NCBI RefSeq assembly: GCF_036370855.1
Contig: NC_088117.1
Location: 9,052,001-9,116,000, forward strand
Source: Dromaius novaehollandiae
Lineage: Eukaryota > Chordata > Aves > Casuariiformes > Dromaiidae
DNA length: 64,000 nucleotides
Reading direction: 5' to 3'
The position numbers and the translations under genes were made by a program. Every line of letters starts with the position of its first letter. Position 1 is the first letter of the stretch. The notes beneath the pieces were generated by a model, which saw only the letters and a program-made list of their open reading frames with translations, was not told the origin of the DNA and did not search any database. Shown piece after piece: positions 1 through 31,000 of the stretch.

Positions 1-110
1 TAAAACTGAGGTGTAGGTAATTCTCATGGCAGATTGACTGGCTGAGGAAACTGATAGGTTTTTAACAGCTTGGGATAGTTTCTGGCTGCTCTGTCTCTCA
101 GTCATCTTAA

Positions 111-5437
<5,327 letters not shown>

Positions 5438-8400
5438 GAGCACCTCTGATGCCCAGCTGGTTCTGCTGGCTGAGAGGCACTACAGCTTAGACTGGACCCC
5501 ACTGGATCTCCTGAAAATCTCGCCAGATCTACTCCCCACCCCGCATTGACTGATTACAGTGACATCATCCAAGCCCCTCTCCCAACAAAGCAGTTTGAAA
5601 CAGTGGATATGACATTGACCTGCTTGCTTTAAAACAAACCAACCGCCAAGCCCCATGTGACTTTTAAGTGGCTCCAGCCATTTCTCCCCCAGCCCCCCAC
5701 CCCATCCACAGGTAGCTGTGATAGCTCACTTGGCAAAGCCCATCCTTCTCCTTCCCTACTTCTGTCTCAGCGGAATGGCAACTGGGGGAGAGGGGTTAGT
5801 TTGAGGTTTTTCATTTTAAAGGCAGCTGAGGTTTTTACAAAAAAAAAAAAAAAGGCTATATCTTTGTTTATAGCAGAACTTTTATATGTTCTCTCATTTT
5901 TCCCCTTCTTTCTGCCTCTTCATTCCTTCCAGAAAAGAATTCCCTTCAACTAAAATGTTCTGACAGAACCCTGCTTAGTTTTATATATGGTTCTGTGCTA
6001 CTTTGAGAATCCCGACTCTTCTAAACTGAGTTGGTTTGAGTATATTTTTCCCCAGATGATTTAGCCTTTCAGGTTACTTGATTAAGAGAAATACAGAACA
6101 GTTAAGGCATTCATTTTTCAGTATTTTTGTTTTAAGCTAGAAGCAGTGCTTGCATTAGAAGTAAATGTGTACTAAAGGTATATTGTAAATCAGTGCATTA
6201 ATCTTGAAACTTGCACCACTTTAATTGTAGCTTTGGGGTGCCTTGTGCACAACAAAATGTGGCATTTTCGTTTTAAGAAAAAAAAACACCGAATTTCTGT
6301 TGCAAGCTCATCTGGATCTAGTTTTGTTGTGGGTTTGGGATTTTTAGTGACTGTCAAACATGCAGCAAAATGTAAATCATGGATTTACAAAATGTAAACT
6401 CTGTTAAGAAAAATCTCCTCACCTCACATGGGTCAGAAGAGTTGGCTAGAGCCAACGGGTCTGTATGGACTACTTTTTGTAGTTGTGATGCTCTCTTATG
6501 CTCCCTACCTTGGCCGCTCTAATTCTTTGTGTCTCCTGAGACTAGTTCTGTATTGTGTTCCTCCCTTGGGGCTGCTCTCCTAAGCTTTGCTCTTCTCCTT
6601 TTTCCCAAGGTCTTGCTTTCTGCTGCTCTTTCTAACTCGCAGCCTCTTGTAAATCTTGCATAGAAACACATCAGTAAGGGGAGCTCCTCTGCAAAGCAGC
6701 CATTTTAGCATACAAAGAAGCTCCTTTTTTTGTGGTGGAATCATGTGGTTACAGAGGCAGTTTGGAATCATCCTTCTGTTCTCCTTTCCCAGATGAACAG
6801 CAAAGGGTTCTTCCCTTTTGGTGCAGTTGCATATAGTGCGTATACAGCCTTGCCACCTTACGCTTTCTCAACATGATGCTATATGAAAGGAGGGTCCTGG
6901 GGGAGGCAGCTGGGTTTTATTTCTTTGGTTGTTTGGTTTCGGGGGGGGGGGGTGTGTGTGTGTATGTGTGTGTAGATTTTTAGGGTGGACTTGCAAGTTC
7001 CTGAAGGTGCTTGGACTCCTTCAGCTGAAAGCAGTTGTAAGCAAACTCAACTACTTTCAGCTAACTTGGTTTGTGTTGTTTAGCTCCTTCAAAACGTAAA
7101 GTAGGCTGGTCACTCTGGAATGAGGGAAGGAAAACTTCATTTCTGCAGTAGATGATAGCTTGCTAATTGTCTGTCCCATCTGCCTCTGCTAGATGGCAGT
7201 AAGTCATTTGTTGGTGGTTCCAAAGAAGATATTTTGAACAAAGAATGTATTTGGGAAAGGATCTGAAAGGTGTTTTTGTTTTTGTTTGCTTTTTTCCCCC
7301 TTTCTGGGAAAGATCCTTCATAACATTTAGAGATGCATTTGAAGTTTTAAGCTAGGTATAAATCAGAATGTTTATACAATAGCTTTACAAAGAGCTTAGA
7401 AACCTAAACTAACTTAGACATAGTAACGTCCCCTCTCCACAGGTGTCCCCATTGCGCATGGCAGAGAACCCGAGGGAAAGGGATAGGATGGTACTTCAAG
7501 AAAAATAAAAGCTCTTTTTTGGCCCTCTTTTTTTTTTTTTTTTTTTAATGGATTTTTAACTTCAGAGCAGGGTGTGCCAGTATCTCTCTTGCATCCTCCA
7601 AAGTACAGGGTTTAAGATTTAGCGACAAATATTTCCCTAGCCTTCAGACATGTCCCAGACCAGCCTCCTCATCTGCTAGGCCTGCTCTCAAGATTTTCCA
7701 AAGATTGCTCCATCAGTAAGTCATCCCACTCTTTTCTTCCTTGGAATATCATGAACAACAGAATTGTCTTTTTTCTTTATGTTATCCTTCTGCCCAGCTG
7801 GCCCTAGCTAATATTAGCCCAGAATTTAACTGTAATGGCTACAGAGACTTTTCCAAGCCCCCCTCTTCTCATCTCTTCCCTACCCCTAGACACACTACTT
7901 AAGCTTTACAAAGACACTAACCTCTTTTCTCCCACCCATATGACTTTAAAATGGTCTTATGTGTTGGAGGAGTCAGGTTATTGCTAGATACAAGATGTTG
8001 CAGTCCCTCTGGTGTAAATGCCATCAGAACTACAATACTTCCTGTTGAAAAAGGTCACCCTTCTTTCTCTTTTAACTCCTCCATTTCTTCCCCCAACAGA
8101 ATAAAACACTAGAATTTATTTATACGTATTTGATGTTGTAGGTCTAGGTGAAAAAGTAATTGTTTCACTGCTCTATTTATATATTATGTCTGAATTATTC
8201 TGTGCAGGAAAGGCCAAGAAATGCATGTGAGCTTCATTCCATTCCTCACCTTTGCGTGACTGTCAGCTGCAGTTGGCGAGACTCTCTTTCACTTAATGGA
8301 GTTTTGTGTGATGGAAAGCAGTTTTAGAGCCCAAATTTCTAAGGTGCAATATCCTTCTTTGGCATATGTTTTTGTTTGTTTGTTTAAAGCTAACACAAGG

Positions 8401-10130
8401 TTAGTGCAGTTTGTGGTGCTCTTCAGTCAAAAGGAAAGTCTCTGATCCTTAAAATGCAGAAATGTAAAGGGTGCTGGTAGGTAGATAAAATTCTGCTTGG
8501 GGGGGAGGAGGAGGGTGGAGATGTATAGGACGTGGATATGATTTATAGGGGGTACTTCTGCTTGCCGTCTCCACTGCTGAAGGGTAGCACCCTCGTGATT
8601 TATTCCTTTGCTGCTATTCCTTTTGCTTTGGCTGGAAACCAGCTACCAGGTTGCAGGCTCCTTTTGCTAGGAAAGATGCAGTGTGCAGTGGGAGGGAGAA
8701 GTGGAATCCATATTTTCAGCAACAGTGGGTGAAGCAGAGATATTCAGAGGCTGACTTTGCTGCTTTTTATTTAGATTGTTCAGCTGAAGGTCTGAAGCAC
8801 GTATGTAACTGGTACTCTTATGCACAGTGATTCATGGTCTCGCAGCTGCGTTCAGTGCTGCTTTCCAGTTCAGTCTGCTTTTAGCTCTTAATTTAAAAAA
8901 AAAACAAAACTTGAGGTTAGGGAAGAAAAAAAGAAGAAAAACAATGCTCCAATATATTTTTAAATGACAAGTGGAAGCAGCACAGTCACTAGTGAAACAT
9001 ATTATTGTTGATCTTTCGTAGTTCACTCTTGGCTCTGCCATGTGACAGCTACACCGTAGTCAGTAACTCTGAATGTGTTTGCAGCCCATTGAACCTCATA
9101 CGTGTTTGTGTTCATGCAGAGAGGCACTCTGTTTAACAATTTCCTTGCAAGAATGCTTCAAAGCTACAAGCTGCCCTGTGGTTCCCGTGTATTTATAGAT
9201 ACATAGCAAAAAATGAGCTTAGCACTTCGGCTATGTCTCACCTTTTGGCAGGCTACTATATTCACTTTCAAGCGAGCACCACTACATGCTAAGATCTGTT
9301 CTGTTGCATTTTGTTAACCTTCTGTTTTGCTTCTGACTGGTTAAACACAGATTAGTTATTTGTAGCGTGGGTTATTTTTGACATACGGCAGCCCAGTTTC
9401 CATGTAAGAAAGATTTGCTTGCGAGTAAATTAATTTACAACAGGCATCAGAGTATTCTTAATGTGGCCCATCAATGAGAGATGAGCGTTTTGCAAAAGCA
9501 GTGGAACTGCTGACTCTGAAGAGACAGCCCTAGTCCAACTACTGTTTTATCCTATTTTTTTGTTTTAATCCAAAGACCACCAGGTTTTCCTGGTGGCCAC
9601 AGATGCCCTCCTGAGTTCGACGGGTTCCTCAAGACGTCTGCAGCCATAACCTTGACCAGTAGCCCTGGGAATCACAGCAGCAGCAGTGAGGCACTCACCC
9701 TTTAGCATGTCTCAAGGCGTTGTCCTTAGCTGAAATCCTTTCTCTGGTTCTGTATAAATTGCATTTGTTGTTTCTCAAGGGGATATTGTACTCCTTACAG
9801 CTTTTAACCTCATGACCTGTATAGTAAATTTTTTTTGGCCTTTCCTCTCTTTGTCTTTTCATGTAGACCAGATATTTGAAAGGGCAGACGATGGATAATT
9901 GTGTAACGTGCAACCTGTTTATATTTTTTGGAAACTTTTACTTGGACCGGAACTCGAATCACGGAATCACCAGGCCAGTTGCGGCACACTCTTTATTGCC
10001 CTTTTTCCTCGTTTCAGTACCTATTGTTTCTCCTTTCAAATATGTGATTGTATTAGCTCTTTCCATATGAAAGAATTCTCCTTATTTAAATAAAAAAAGT
10101 TAAAAAAAATAAAGCAGATTATGCTTTTCT
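5438..10130 (+). other. PRRC2B: PRRC2B 3' untranslated region
   Basis: About 4.7 kb follow the PRRC2B stop codon with no acceptable splice-supported coding exon. The stretch is AT-rich with poly(A)/poly(T) runs (5840-5854, 7528-7547), a G12 run joined to a (TG)n tract at 6941-6973, and internal AATAAA hexamers near 7505 and 8101 that could give shorter isoforms. The final signals lie at 10089-10113. A long 3'UTR is usual for this gene. The extent is inferred from poly(A) signals, not from transcripts. Confidence 0.75.
10089..10113 (+). terminator. PRRC2B: PRRC2B distal poly(A) signals
   Basis: Two AATAAA hexamers (10089-10094 and 10108-10113) sit in an A-rich stretch just before the sequence turns GC-rich. 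They are the last signals before the POMT1 promoter, so cleavage is expected at about 10125-10140. Confidence 0.75.
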
Positions 10131-10240
10131 CAAAAAACAGGCCCCTGTCTGGTTGTTTTGGTTAAATACCTATAGAAGAACAAATGCTTTACACCGTTGT
10201 ACCCGTCGCTATGGTGTTTGAGCTCTTTAACAAGTATAAT

Positions 10241-10258
10241 CCGCTGTCTCCACAGCGG
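10241..10258. repeat. Perfect short inverted repeat at the edge of the CpG island
   Basis: CCGCTGT (10241-10247) and ACAGCGG (10252-10258) are perfect inverted arms around a 4-nt spacer. The element marks the switch from AT-rich intergenic DNA to the GC-rich POMT1 promoter. Function is unknown. Confidence 0.5.
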
Positions 10259-10660
10259 TCAAAGCGGCGGGGAAGGACGCACCTCGGGCTGCTTCCCCCG
10301 CCGTGGGGGGTGGCCCAGACCCAGGGGGCCGCTGCCTGCGCGGCCGGGGGCCCCTCGGGGCTGTGGTGGTGGCGGCTCCCCCCCGCCTTCCCCGCGGAAG
10401 CGTTGCCGTAGCAACAAGACTCGCTTCCCGCACGGCGCCGCGTGCGTCTGACGCCACATCCGGCGCTGCCGCGGCGGGAGGGGGCGGAGCGGGCCGCGCG
10501 CGCCGGCCCCGCCCCCTGGCGTGGCGGGGGTGGGGGCAGGGGAGGGGGCCGCCATCTCCGGCGGGCTGCGCCGCGAGGGCGGGGGGGCCGGTCCTGCTGC
10601 CGCCCCGGAGGGCACCGGGGGGGCGGCTTGGGTCCCACTGCCCTCCCCCGGCTCCGTGAG
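10250..10660 (+). promoter_or_regulatory. POMT1: CpG-island promoter and 5' non-coding exon region of POMT1
   Basis: This stretch is very GC-rich, dense in CpG and contains GC boxes (GGGGGCGGAGC near 10480) and an RFX X-box. It lies between the PRRC2B poly(A) signals and the first POMT1 coding exon at 12161. In mammals POMT1 begins with a short non-coding exon in a CpG island, so transcription probably starts here, but neither the start site nor the exon 1 donor can be fixed from sequence alone. Long open frames in all directions are a by-product of GC content, not genes. Confidence 0.7.
10402..10415. promoter_or_regulatory. RFX X-box
   Basis: GTTGCCGTAGCAAC is a near-perfect palindrome matching the X-box bound by RFX factors (RYYNCC-N(1-3)-RGNAAC type). 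It sits inside the CpG island upstream of POMT1. Match quality is high; occupancy is inferred. Confidence 0.65.
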
Positions 10661-11115
10661 GCTCAAGGGGAGGGGTACGAGGCCGGGGGGGCGGGGAGCG
10701 GTCCAGGTGCCGCCCCTATAACGCTTAAGGCAGGGAGCGAGGCCTGGGGGAGGGTGTTAGTGGTCCCGTCGCTCCCCATAAGGCCCGGGGGGGGGGGGGA
10801 GTGCAAGGCCTGGTGGGGGTGGGGTGTGCCTGCTGCCCCCTATGAGGCTTCAGGTAGGGGTATGAGGCCTTGGGGCGGGGTTAGTCATCCTACTGCCCCA
10901 CCTTTCCCTCCCCCTCAAGGTTCAGGGCGGTGCAGGAGGGGTGTGAGGCCTAGTAGGGGGCAGCTGGTAGGTCCCACTACCTCCCTATAAGGCTCAAGGG
11001 GAAGGTGTGAGGCTAGTTGGGGGGGTTGATGGTCCTAGTGACCCCATAAAGCTCAAGGCTTGGTGTGTGGGGAGGTTACTGGTCCTGTTTTCCTCCTGCC
11101 CCAGGGTTCAAGGCC
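10631..11115 (+). repeat. GC-rich minisatellite, about eight diverged ~60-bp units
   Basis: A unit of the form 'TATAAGGCTCAAGGGG ... GTGAGGCCTGG ... G-run ... GGTCCCACTGCCCC' recurs with starts near 10656, 10718, 10778, 10841, 10917, 10985, 11046 and 11103, spacings of about 57-76 bp. Copies are diverged and differ in G-run length (for example G13 at 10787-10799). The array lies just downstream of the POMT1 promoter, probably in intron 1, and its sense strand is strongly G-rich, so G-quadruplexes are possible. Confidence 0.8.
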
Positions 11116-12160
11116 TGCCAGCACTGCAGGGAGAAGATGCAGAGTGTGGTCCTCTCCCCTGCTCAGGGTGCTCTTTAGGGTCACAGGGCTGGTGAGGTGA
11201 TGGCCTTGTGCACAGGCAGGTGGGACAGCAGTGTGAGGTCCCTGGTGCAGGTGGAGATCGCAGCTTTGCGAGGGGTTTCTTGCAAAAGGTGGTTCTGCAG
11301 GGCAACATACAGCTGAACAGGAATTGCGTTTTGTAGGTAGCAAGAAACGAGGACAGTGGCTCTGCACTTGGTGGTGATGTGCTCACATCTTGCTTTGTTT
11401 TCACCTGATCAAAGCCGTGCGGAAGGGTGTATTCCAGTAACTTTCAGTTGTATTGAGGTGAGGAGGTACAACACTGATGCCCTTCCATTTTCTGACAGTT
11501 TAGCTAGCTCTTAGCAATTCTTCCTGCCCACAGGAGTAGCAGGGAATTGAGTCATGCTTTCTGCAGGGTTCCCTCCCCACTAGGTTGTGATAGAGTCCTG
11601 CATCACCTGCACTGGTGCTCCCATAGCTAACTTTGTAAGACGGAGGATGTTTGTGGGTTTCCCCTGACCAACCAAATATGCTCAGTTTACAAGGAAATAA
11701 CTTAAAAAAAAGAAGAAGAAGAAGCTATGAGAGCAGTCTAGTGTCTGAGCATCTGGCATTGTGTACCGTTAGCACCAGAGTTTGGCTTGGGATGTTTGCA
11801 TAGCACAAAGAGCAGCAAAATATGGTCTTGAATTAAGCTATTGTGTTTCTGCAGAACCAGTGTAAGAAGAAGTAAAGTTTCCAGCTTACTACTGATGACA
11901 GAGAATCTTATACATGTAGAAGCAGGGCAGATGAAAAGTTAGGTGGGATTTTTTTTGGAAGTTTAGTAACATCTTTATTTTTACAGTTAAAGGTACTACT
12001 GTATGTATAGTAGAAAACACATACATGTGTAACCAAGAAAACTTTGGAAGGTTGGTTACCATGAGTTACTAGCAGCCAAAAGTAGTGTTGCATGCTTTCT
12101 GTCAGGTGATCTTCAGATAGCAAAAGGGTGACTGCTGATTTTTTCTTATTGCTCTCAAAG
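11116..12160 (+). other. POMT1: POMT1 intron 1 remainder, no gene seen
   Basis: Unique sequence between the minisatellite and the first coding exon. It has a GAA/AGAA-rich patch near 11707-11725 and otherwise no recognisable repeat, RNA gene or coding exon. It ends in a good acceptor (TTGCTCTCAAAG) at 12160. Confidence 0.5.
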
Positions 12161-12182
12161 GTTTGGACAGACTTTTGACAGG

Positions 12183-25163
<12,981 letters not shown>

Positions 25164-25438
25164 CACCCTCAGTTGCACTGACAATCCTGTTACAGGCAAA
25201 TGGAACTATCCTTTATGCAAAGCCAAGAATTTATTGTTAGTATAATTGAAATGCTGGCAGTCTGATCGAATAATTGGCATTAGTCCAGCTTTAATTAAAA
25301 TAGAAAAAGGAAAAAAAAAGAGAGAAAATAAATAAAAGACTACTGTTACAGAAGAGGTTTCAACAGTAGTAGCTGAAGTTGTTAAGAACACACTTCCCTG
25401 TCTCTATTCCTGTTATGCTCCCCTTTCCACTGTACCTT

Positions 25439-25454
25439 GGGGGGGGGGGGGGGG
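25439..25454. repeat. G16 homopolymer
   Basis: Sixteen consecutive G on the + strand in the POMT1 3'UTR. It is a likely sequencing or assembly trouble spot and a possible G-quadruplex. Confidence 0.9.
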
Positions 25455-26603
25455 ATTATAAATAGATCATTCTACATAGATTAATGACTTGTTACTATTA
25501 TCTATGTATAATCATGTGGTATAACCATAATTTCTTTATAAGCCTAAGCAAAAAATAAAACAAATTAGGCATTAAAAATGCTGTTGCAGCTAAACTAGCT
25601 AAAACAAACCTCCAGGCAGGCCAAGGAAAGTCAGACAAAGCCAAATAGATCCTGAGGCCTTGCAGAGTTAGTACAAAGCCTGTGGCCTGTTACTAGCAAT
25701 GGCAGTATTGTATTTATTGGGCTACAGGGTTATACCTCAGCTCGCTTAGGAAAAGGAGCTTTGAGCAAGGTAGAACTGATAATGCTGAAAGGAAATCTGA
25801 TGTGACGTGTACATTTGGGTTCAGGGTAAAACCTTCATAGATAACTCAGCCCCTGCCCTGATCTGCATCAGCAGAGGAATTTACAGGGTAGCAGAGACTG
25901 CAAGATAAGGACTGGGTTCCCTCACACAGAACCATTTCCTGGAGAACATGGAGTAGCTCACTCTACATGTTTTCAGTAACTGGTATAGTACCCAGGCCAG
26001 GTTTGATTTTTTTTTTTTTTTTTTTTTTTCCTCTTCTGGTGGTTGCAGCAGCAGGCTCTTGCAATAGAGATCAAAGCTTACTGAGAACAGCCGCATAGAC
26101 TGACCAGGGTGTTTTTACTGCAGAGCTCCCTACTGCTCTAACAGATGCTGTTCAAGGCTGCCCTGATCCTCTCCCCCACTAGGAAGGTATGATCAAACAC
26201 TAGATTCATTCAAAGGAGAGTTTAGTGACTTTTGCTACTCCTTAAAGCTGCCCTGATAGCTAATGCTTCAGTGAAGTAGCTCATGCTCTAAGTTAGTCTG
26301 TCACCCTGACCTAAAAAGAGCTCAGCAGCAGTCAGGAAATGAACTGCTTTCTTTCTCTCTCACTATTACACAAACATACCACTGCACCATGGTGTTCACT
26401 AGCAGATAACCAACCTCTACCACTTTTTATTGTGTTGAAGATGCTAAAGAGATGACAGTGCAGACTGCATTTTTATTCTTTTCTCTAAAGCTTCAGCCAT
26501 TACAGAAATAAAGCTAAGTCTGAGTTGACCTTTGAGAGAGAAAGAACTGTTGAGTATAACAACACCTCCAAAAATGTTCCTTCTTGTATGTTTGTGTTGT
26601 TGT

Positions 26604-26609
26604 AATAAA
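26604..26609 (+). terminator. POMT1: Distal POMT1 poly(A) signal
   Basis: AATAAA on the + strand, with a TG-rich stretch just before it. It is the last good + strand hexamer before the UCK1 3'UTR. Confidence 0.55.
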
Positions 26610-26649
26610 AGTAGCACAAACATCTTTTATATAAAATGGTCATTTCCGC

Positions 26650-28051
26650 TCACTGTTTGTTTGTTTGTTTATTAGACAAAGCAAAACATCCACAGCCAAC
26701 ACAGCCAGCCCTTCATTTTAGAAAACTAGCAAATACGAAAAAGTTCCTCTTAATAACATTTCCCCCCTCCCCCCCCCATTATTAGAACTACTTTAAATGC
26801 AGACTCAGTGACAGAAAGATACAACATAGACATTTTAAAGGTCCAACTGACACTTCATTCCAGAAGTTTTCCAGAAACTATGTTGCTGTTGTATCACTTT
26901 ATCTGGGGTAAATTGCAGAAATAGGGATATCACTGTCTATATTTCCAGCCTCGTCTGCTCTTTTTAGAAAACCAGAACATTCATGAGTTTAAAACTGCTC
27001 AAGTATAAGGTAAGCATTTTGACTCTACTTGAGGGTAGAAACATGTCCAGATAGTTGTTTAGACTATCAGAAGGAGGGTCTTGCAGTTCACGTCTTTCCC
27101 CTTTGCTGATTTAACTACCCCGTTCTGTAAGTGGATGGATTCTGCCCAGCAGACCCTGCAACCAGCAGTACAGAAATGTCCTCAAAGCCACTAAAACTGA
27201 CAAGGTCAGGCTTCTTTTTTCCATGAGCAACTCAATCCAGTTGGAGCTCACTATTTAATAACTATAGTAAAGGAGACTCTATCTGGGTACAAAAATGAAA
27301 GCCTCACCTACATACAGTGTAGCAAATGTTCAGGAACTTTGGAAGTAACAGATTATGAACCAGAATCGCACTGCTTCTCGAGCCTGTCCTCTTGATGAAC
27401 TGCACGTTCCCTTTTGTCCTGGAGAGCCTTTGTTTCACCTCTAACTTGGGGATGAGATTCCTCTACACTTGTGTTCATGAGGTCCGGCCTCCTGCTCCAC
27501 AGCTGCTATACAGGTGATAAAGGGGGCTGGCCAGCAGGAAACAATGCCAGAACTAGGTCTCAAGGCCCCAAAGAGCAGATGGAGAAGACTGTACCTACTT
27601 GTTTAAATTAACAGGGTCTGAGCTTGTCTTGGCCAGAGAAACTGTTTTCCTTTTAGAAAAAAACAGGCATCTAATTTTCCTGCTAAGGTAGAGCAGCATC
27701 AGGGAAATAGGATATCTCATAAAACACGTGGTAGCGCTTAACTTTCAGGGGAAACTTCACAGCATTAGATGCCATTTTGAAAATTAAAAAAAAAAAGGCA
27801 AGTAGAACTGCCTCTAACCAGTTCAAGGAGTAACATAATAGACCCAGACATCCTGGGGAGAAAGGGGAGGGGTTTCGGCAGGGAGAGGGGCAGTAGTCCA
27901 ACTTCTTCTTCTCCTCTCTGTACACCAGTATCCCTGCTGCTGCCCCCATTTAAAGGGCACTTCACAAACCATTTTGTTAATAGTTTTTCCTTCCCAAAAT
28001 TTTCTTGGGCATTGAAGGATTTGCCTCTGATCCAGACCAGACTCTGGCAGG
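26650..28051 (-). other. UCK1: UCK1 3' untranslated region (inferred extent)
   Basis: Non-coding sequence downstream of the UCK1 stop, read on the - strand. It has A/T homopolymers and no splice-supported exon. The end is placed from the reverse AATAAA at 26668-26673. Confidence 0.6.
26668..26673 (-). terminator. UCK1: Distal UCK1 poly(A) signal
   Basis: TTTATT on the + strand, so AATAAA on the - strand, followed on that strand by AAC/AAAC-rich sequence. It gives a UCK1 3'UTR of about 1.4 kb. Further reverse hexamers at 26472-26477 and 26426-26431 would extend it into the POMT1 3'UTR. Confidence 0.5.
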
Positions 28052-31000
28052 TTAGTGCGGACGGCTGCTGGACTCCAGATGTGACCGTTTGCCAGCTGCT
28101 AGCACGTTGCTGTTCTCTGCTTGTTCAGGGAATGGGCGCTTGTAGGTCCGACCGTGTCCATTCATTGCTCCTCGCTGCCACTTGCAGATGTCTCCATTCA
28201 GGATGTCTTGAATGTGCTGCACTATGAGGTTTATAGCAACTGCAGAGAGAAACAGTGAGTATAGGACACGTGTTCTTGGCTGAGCTATCCGAAAAAAATG
28301 TGGAGTATCCAACTCAAATGTATAAACTAACAGCAGGCCCTTAAATGAAACTATGCCTGCCCTCTGCAATGAGGTCAAGCCTCAACAGAGGCAGACAGTT
28401 GCAGTGCCAGCTTCTAAAACCAGCATCCTGCTTTGCACCTCCAATTGTGTATAAGATGTTCCAGCTCTTTTTAGACTGAGTGGCTGATAATCCAGGCTCT
28501 GAGCAGATCCCTCCCCTGCATCCCTCTAACTCAACACCTTTCATTGTAGGCATGCAGACAGGGCAGTGGTGTACCACATGCTGCCACTTCCCAGTAGCCA
28601 ACCCCAAAGGTGGTTTCCTCAGAGACAGAGAATCAAACTCCCTTTTACCCATGTTGTCCACGCCTCGGGGGATGATCACATCTGCGTACTTCTTTGTCTG
28701 CAAAACAGAAATGGTGGTGGAGACTGTCACTGGCAGAAGAAGCCAGCTATAGTCAAGGAAGAAACTACCAGACACCTGAAACCTAAAAGCAAAGATGGGG
28801 GAGGTTTTTTTTTTTTTCTAAATGCTGTTTTGTTGCAAGTTAAAGCTTGCTGTCATGGTAGTATCTAAATGAACTGAAAAGTCATACTGGGTAGCATACA
28901 GTGGATATATGGCTGGGGACGTGGTCTTACTGTCCCTTTGTAATGAATCACCAGGTAAAAGGCAGGTAGGCACTTGACCAGGTAGGTCAACTGTGGGAGT
29001 ACTTGCTTTTACACTCTTGAAGAGCACATTGCCTTGAAATGGATTGTCTGTATTGTGTGGTACAAGGGTTTCAAGGCTGAGGTCTGTTTGGTAAGAGTTA
29101 GTTCTAATCAGCATTTCACAAGCCATTACTAAATCTCTGCTAAAAGCCAAGGCCCCTAATGTGCATGTGAAATTCCTTCCTGCCTCTGATGACATTTTAT
29201 TGATTTTTACCACCCATAAAAATCCCTGGGTTTTTTTTCCTCCCTACTTATAAATCAGTTAGCAAACTCAACATTTTTAATGAGTACCTTTACAATCCCA
29301 ACATTGCTTTGATGTAGAACAAGAGAAGCCTGGGCTAGTCTTTTCCATCTTCCTTAATCCACATACAGGATTTTGTTCTCAAAGGATTTTACAAATTAAT
29401 ATGACTATGTGAGCACCTAAATTGGCCTTGCATTGTATGGAATAACAAGCAGACTGCATAATGATCTACCCCAGGTTTCATCAGTATTCCTTCTGGAAAC
29501 AGACTCCCCCCCCCCCCCCCCCCCCCCCAAAGACTTAAGAATAAATTCAGTGTGGGAGTGTTTCAGTCAAAGGCCCCACACTAAACTAAAACAGCCATGG
29601 CAGCGAGTAGTGAGAAAATGTGCGTAGTCGCTATAGATTACCATGGTGCTTTGCAGGCAGAAAGGACCAACCTTAAGTTCCTTAAACAAACAGCTTGTAG
29701 TGATTAAATAGATGAGGCAGAGAGGAGAGTGTGGGGCTCATGAAAGACTAGCATCAAAAGCTGTTGCCACCATTGCTACACCTACAGTACAGCTAATTCC
29801 CGGGCAACTCTTTTCTCTCTCTTCCAAAAACCACAAATCAAGTTAGTGAAACAGTTAGTACCGGTAAACAGAATTCCTCAAAGGCAGGTTTGACAAACGT
29901 CGTATACTGGGTGAGGATCTGCTCAAGGTCCCTGCCACGTTTCATATCTCGCAGAACTGGGACAGGAAAATAAGAAACCATGAGTTTTACCATGAATGCA
30001 AAGCTGGATAAGGAGCACCACCACACTGACACTGCTGCATGACAGAAGAGCATTACCTCTGCGGGACAGCCTGACATCTGAATCTGTGTCGACAAAGAGC
30101 CGGAGATGGAACATGTCCCTAATGTCTTGACTGTAGAAGACCAGGATCCCCTCAAAAAGAACAACATCAGCTGGATAAACCACTGTTGTCTCTGCCAGCC
30201 TGCCATGGAGAGAGGAAAAGAAAAAAAGAGCATTGTTAAACGGATCTTGCACCACATTCAAAGAGCCTGTAAGGGCCAGCTGGTAAGCAGGGGCAGCTCC
30301 TACACCAAACAAAGTTGGAGACATCAACCTACACAAGCCAGAGACTTGGCACAAAACTGAAACCTACCTAGAGTGGGTCACGAAGTCATAGGTTGGTACC
30401 TCAACTGTTTTCCCCTCAACAATATTTTTCAAGGTTGTATGCATCAAATCGTTATCAAAAGCATCTGCAAGAGGAAGGTATAAAGAGGAAGAAGTTCAGA
30501 TGCCGCTCTACCAAATGTTCTGCTCAGATTTTCTAGTCCTGAAGGAAAAGTTCACTGTCTCGTATTACACCATGGGAAAGGGAAGTTCTGGCTTATTCTT
30601 TCCTACCAGCAGCAATCCAACACACATACACCCCAGCCCCCAAATTATAATTGCTCTATTTGGTTACAAAGACAAGGAAGAGAGAATTTCTTATTTATAA
30701 GCAACTACAGTACGCTGAAATAACCCAAATGTGAAGTTGCCATTCTTACTTCTTGGTAATTATATAATCTCTGTGTCTGTGTGTGTCTTAGTCTGTTAAA
30801 AGTAATTTAGAAAACCTCATACGTTTTTAAGGCTTTTCAGGAGAGTTAGCCATCCTGTTCAGCCCACAACAGACACGAGACTTCAGACAAGGGCAGGTCA
30901 TTCTCCCATTAAGTAGCACTCCCCAAAGTAATGGGAGCAGTTGTTTCCATGGAAAAGAAATACCAGGAAAAGACGTGGGGCTCTGTGTAGCTTATTTCAG

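Larger units (their letters stand above)
25164..26625 (+). other. POMT1: POMT1 3' untranslated region (inferred extent)
   Basis: AT-rich, non-coding sequence after the POMT1 stop. AATAAA hexamers at 25327-25332, 25331-25336 and 25554-25559 could end short transcripts, and the one at 26604-26609 a long one. It contains a G16 run at 25439-25454 and a poly(T) run at about 26008-26029. Confidence 0.6.

Noticed and set aside
10189-10990. Several overlapping open frames of 84-182 residues on both strands
   Set aside because: They follow from high GC and lack of stops in the POMT1 CpG island and minisatellite. They are Pro/Gly/Arg/Ala-rich, overlap one another and have no splice or family support.
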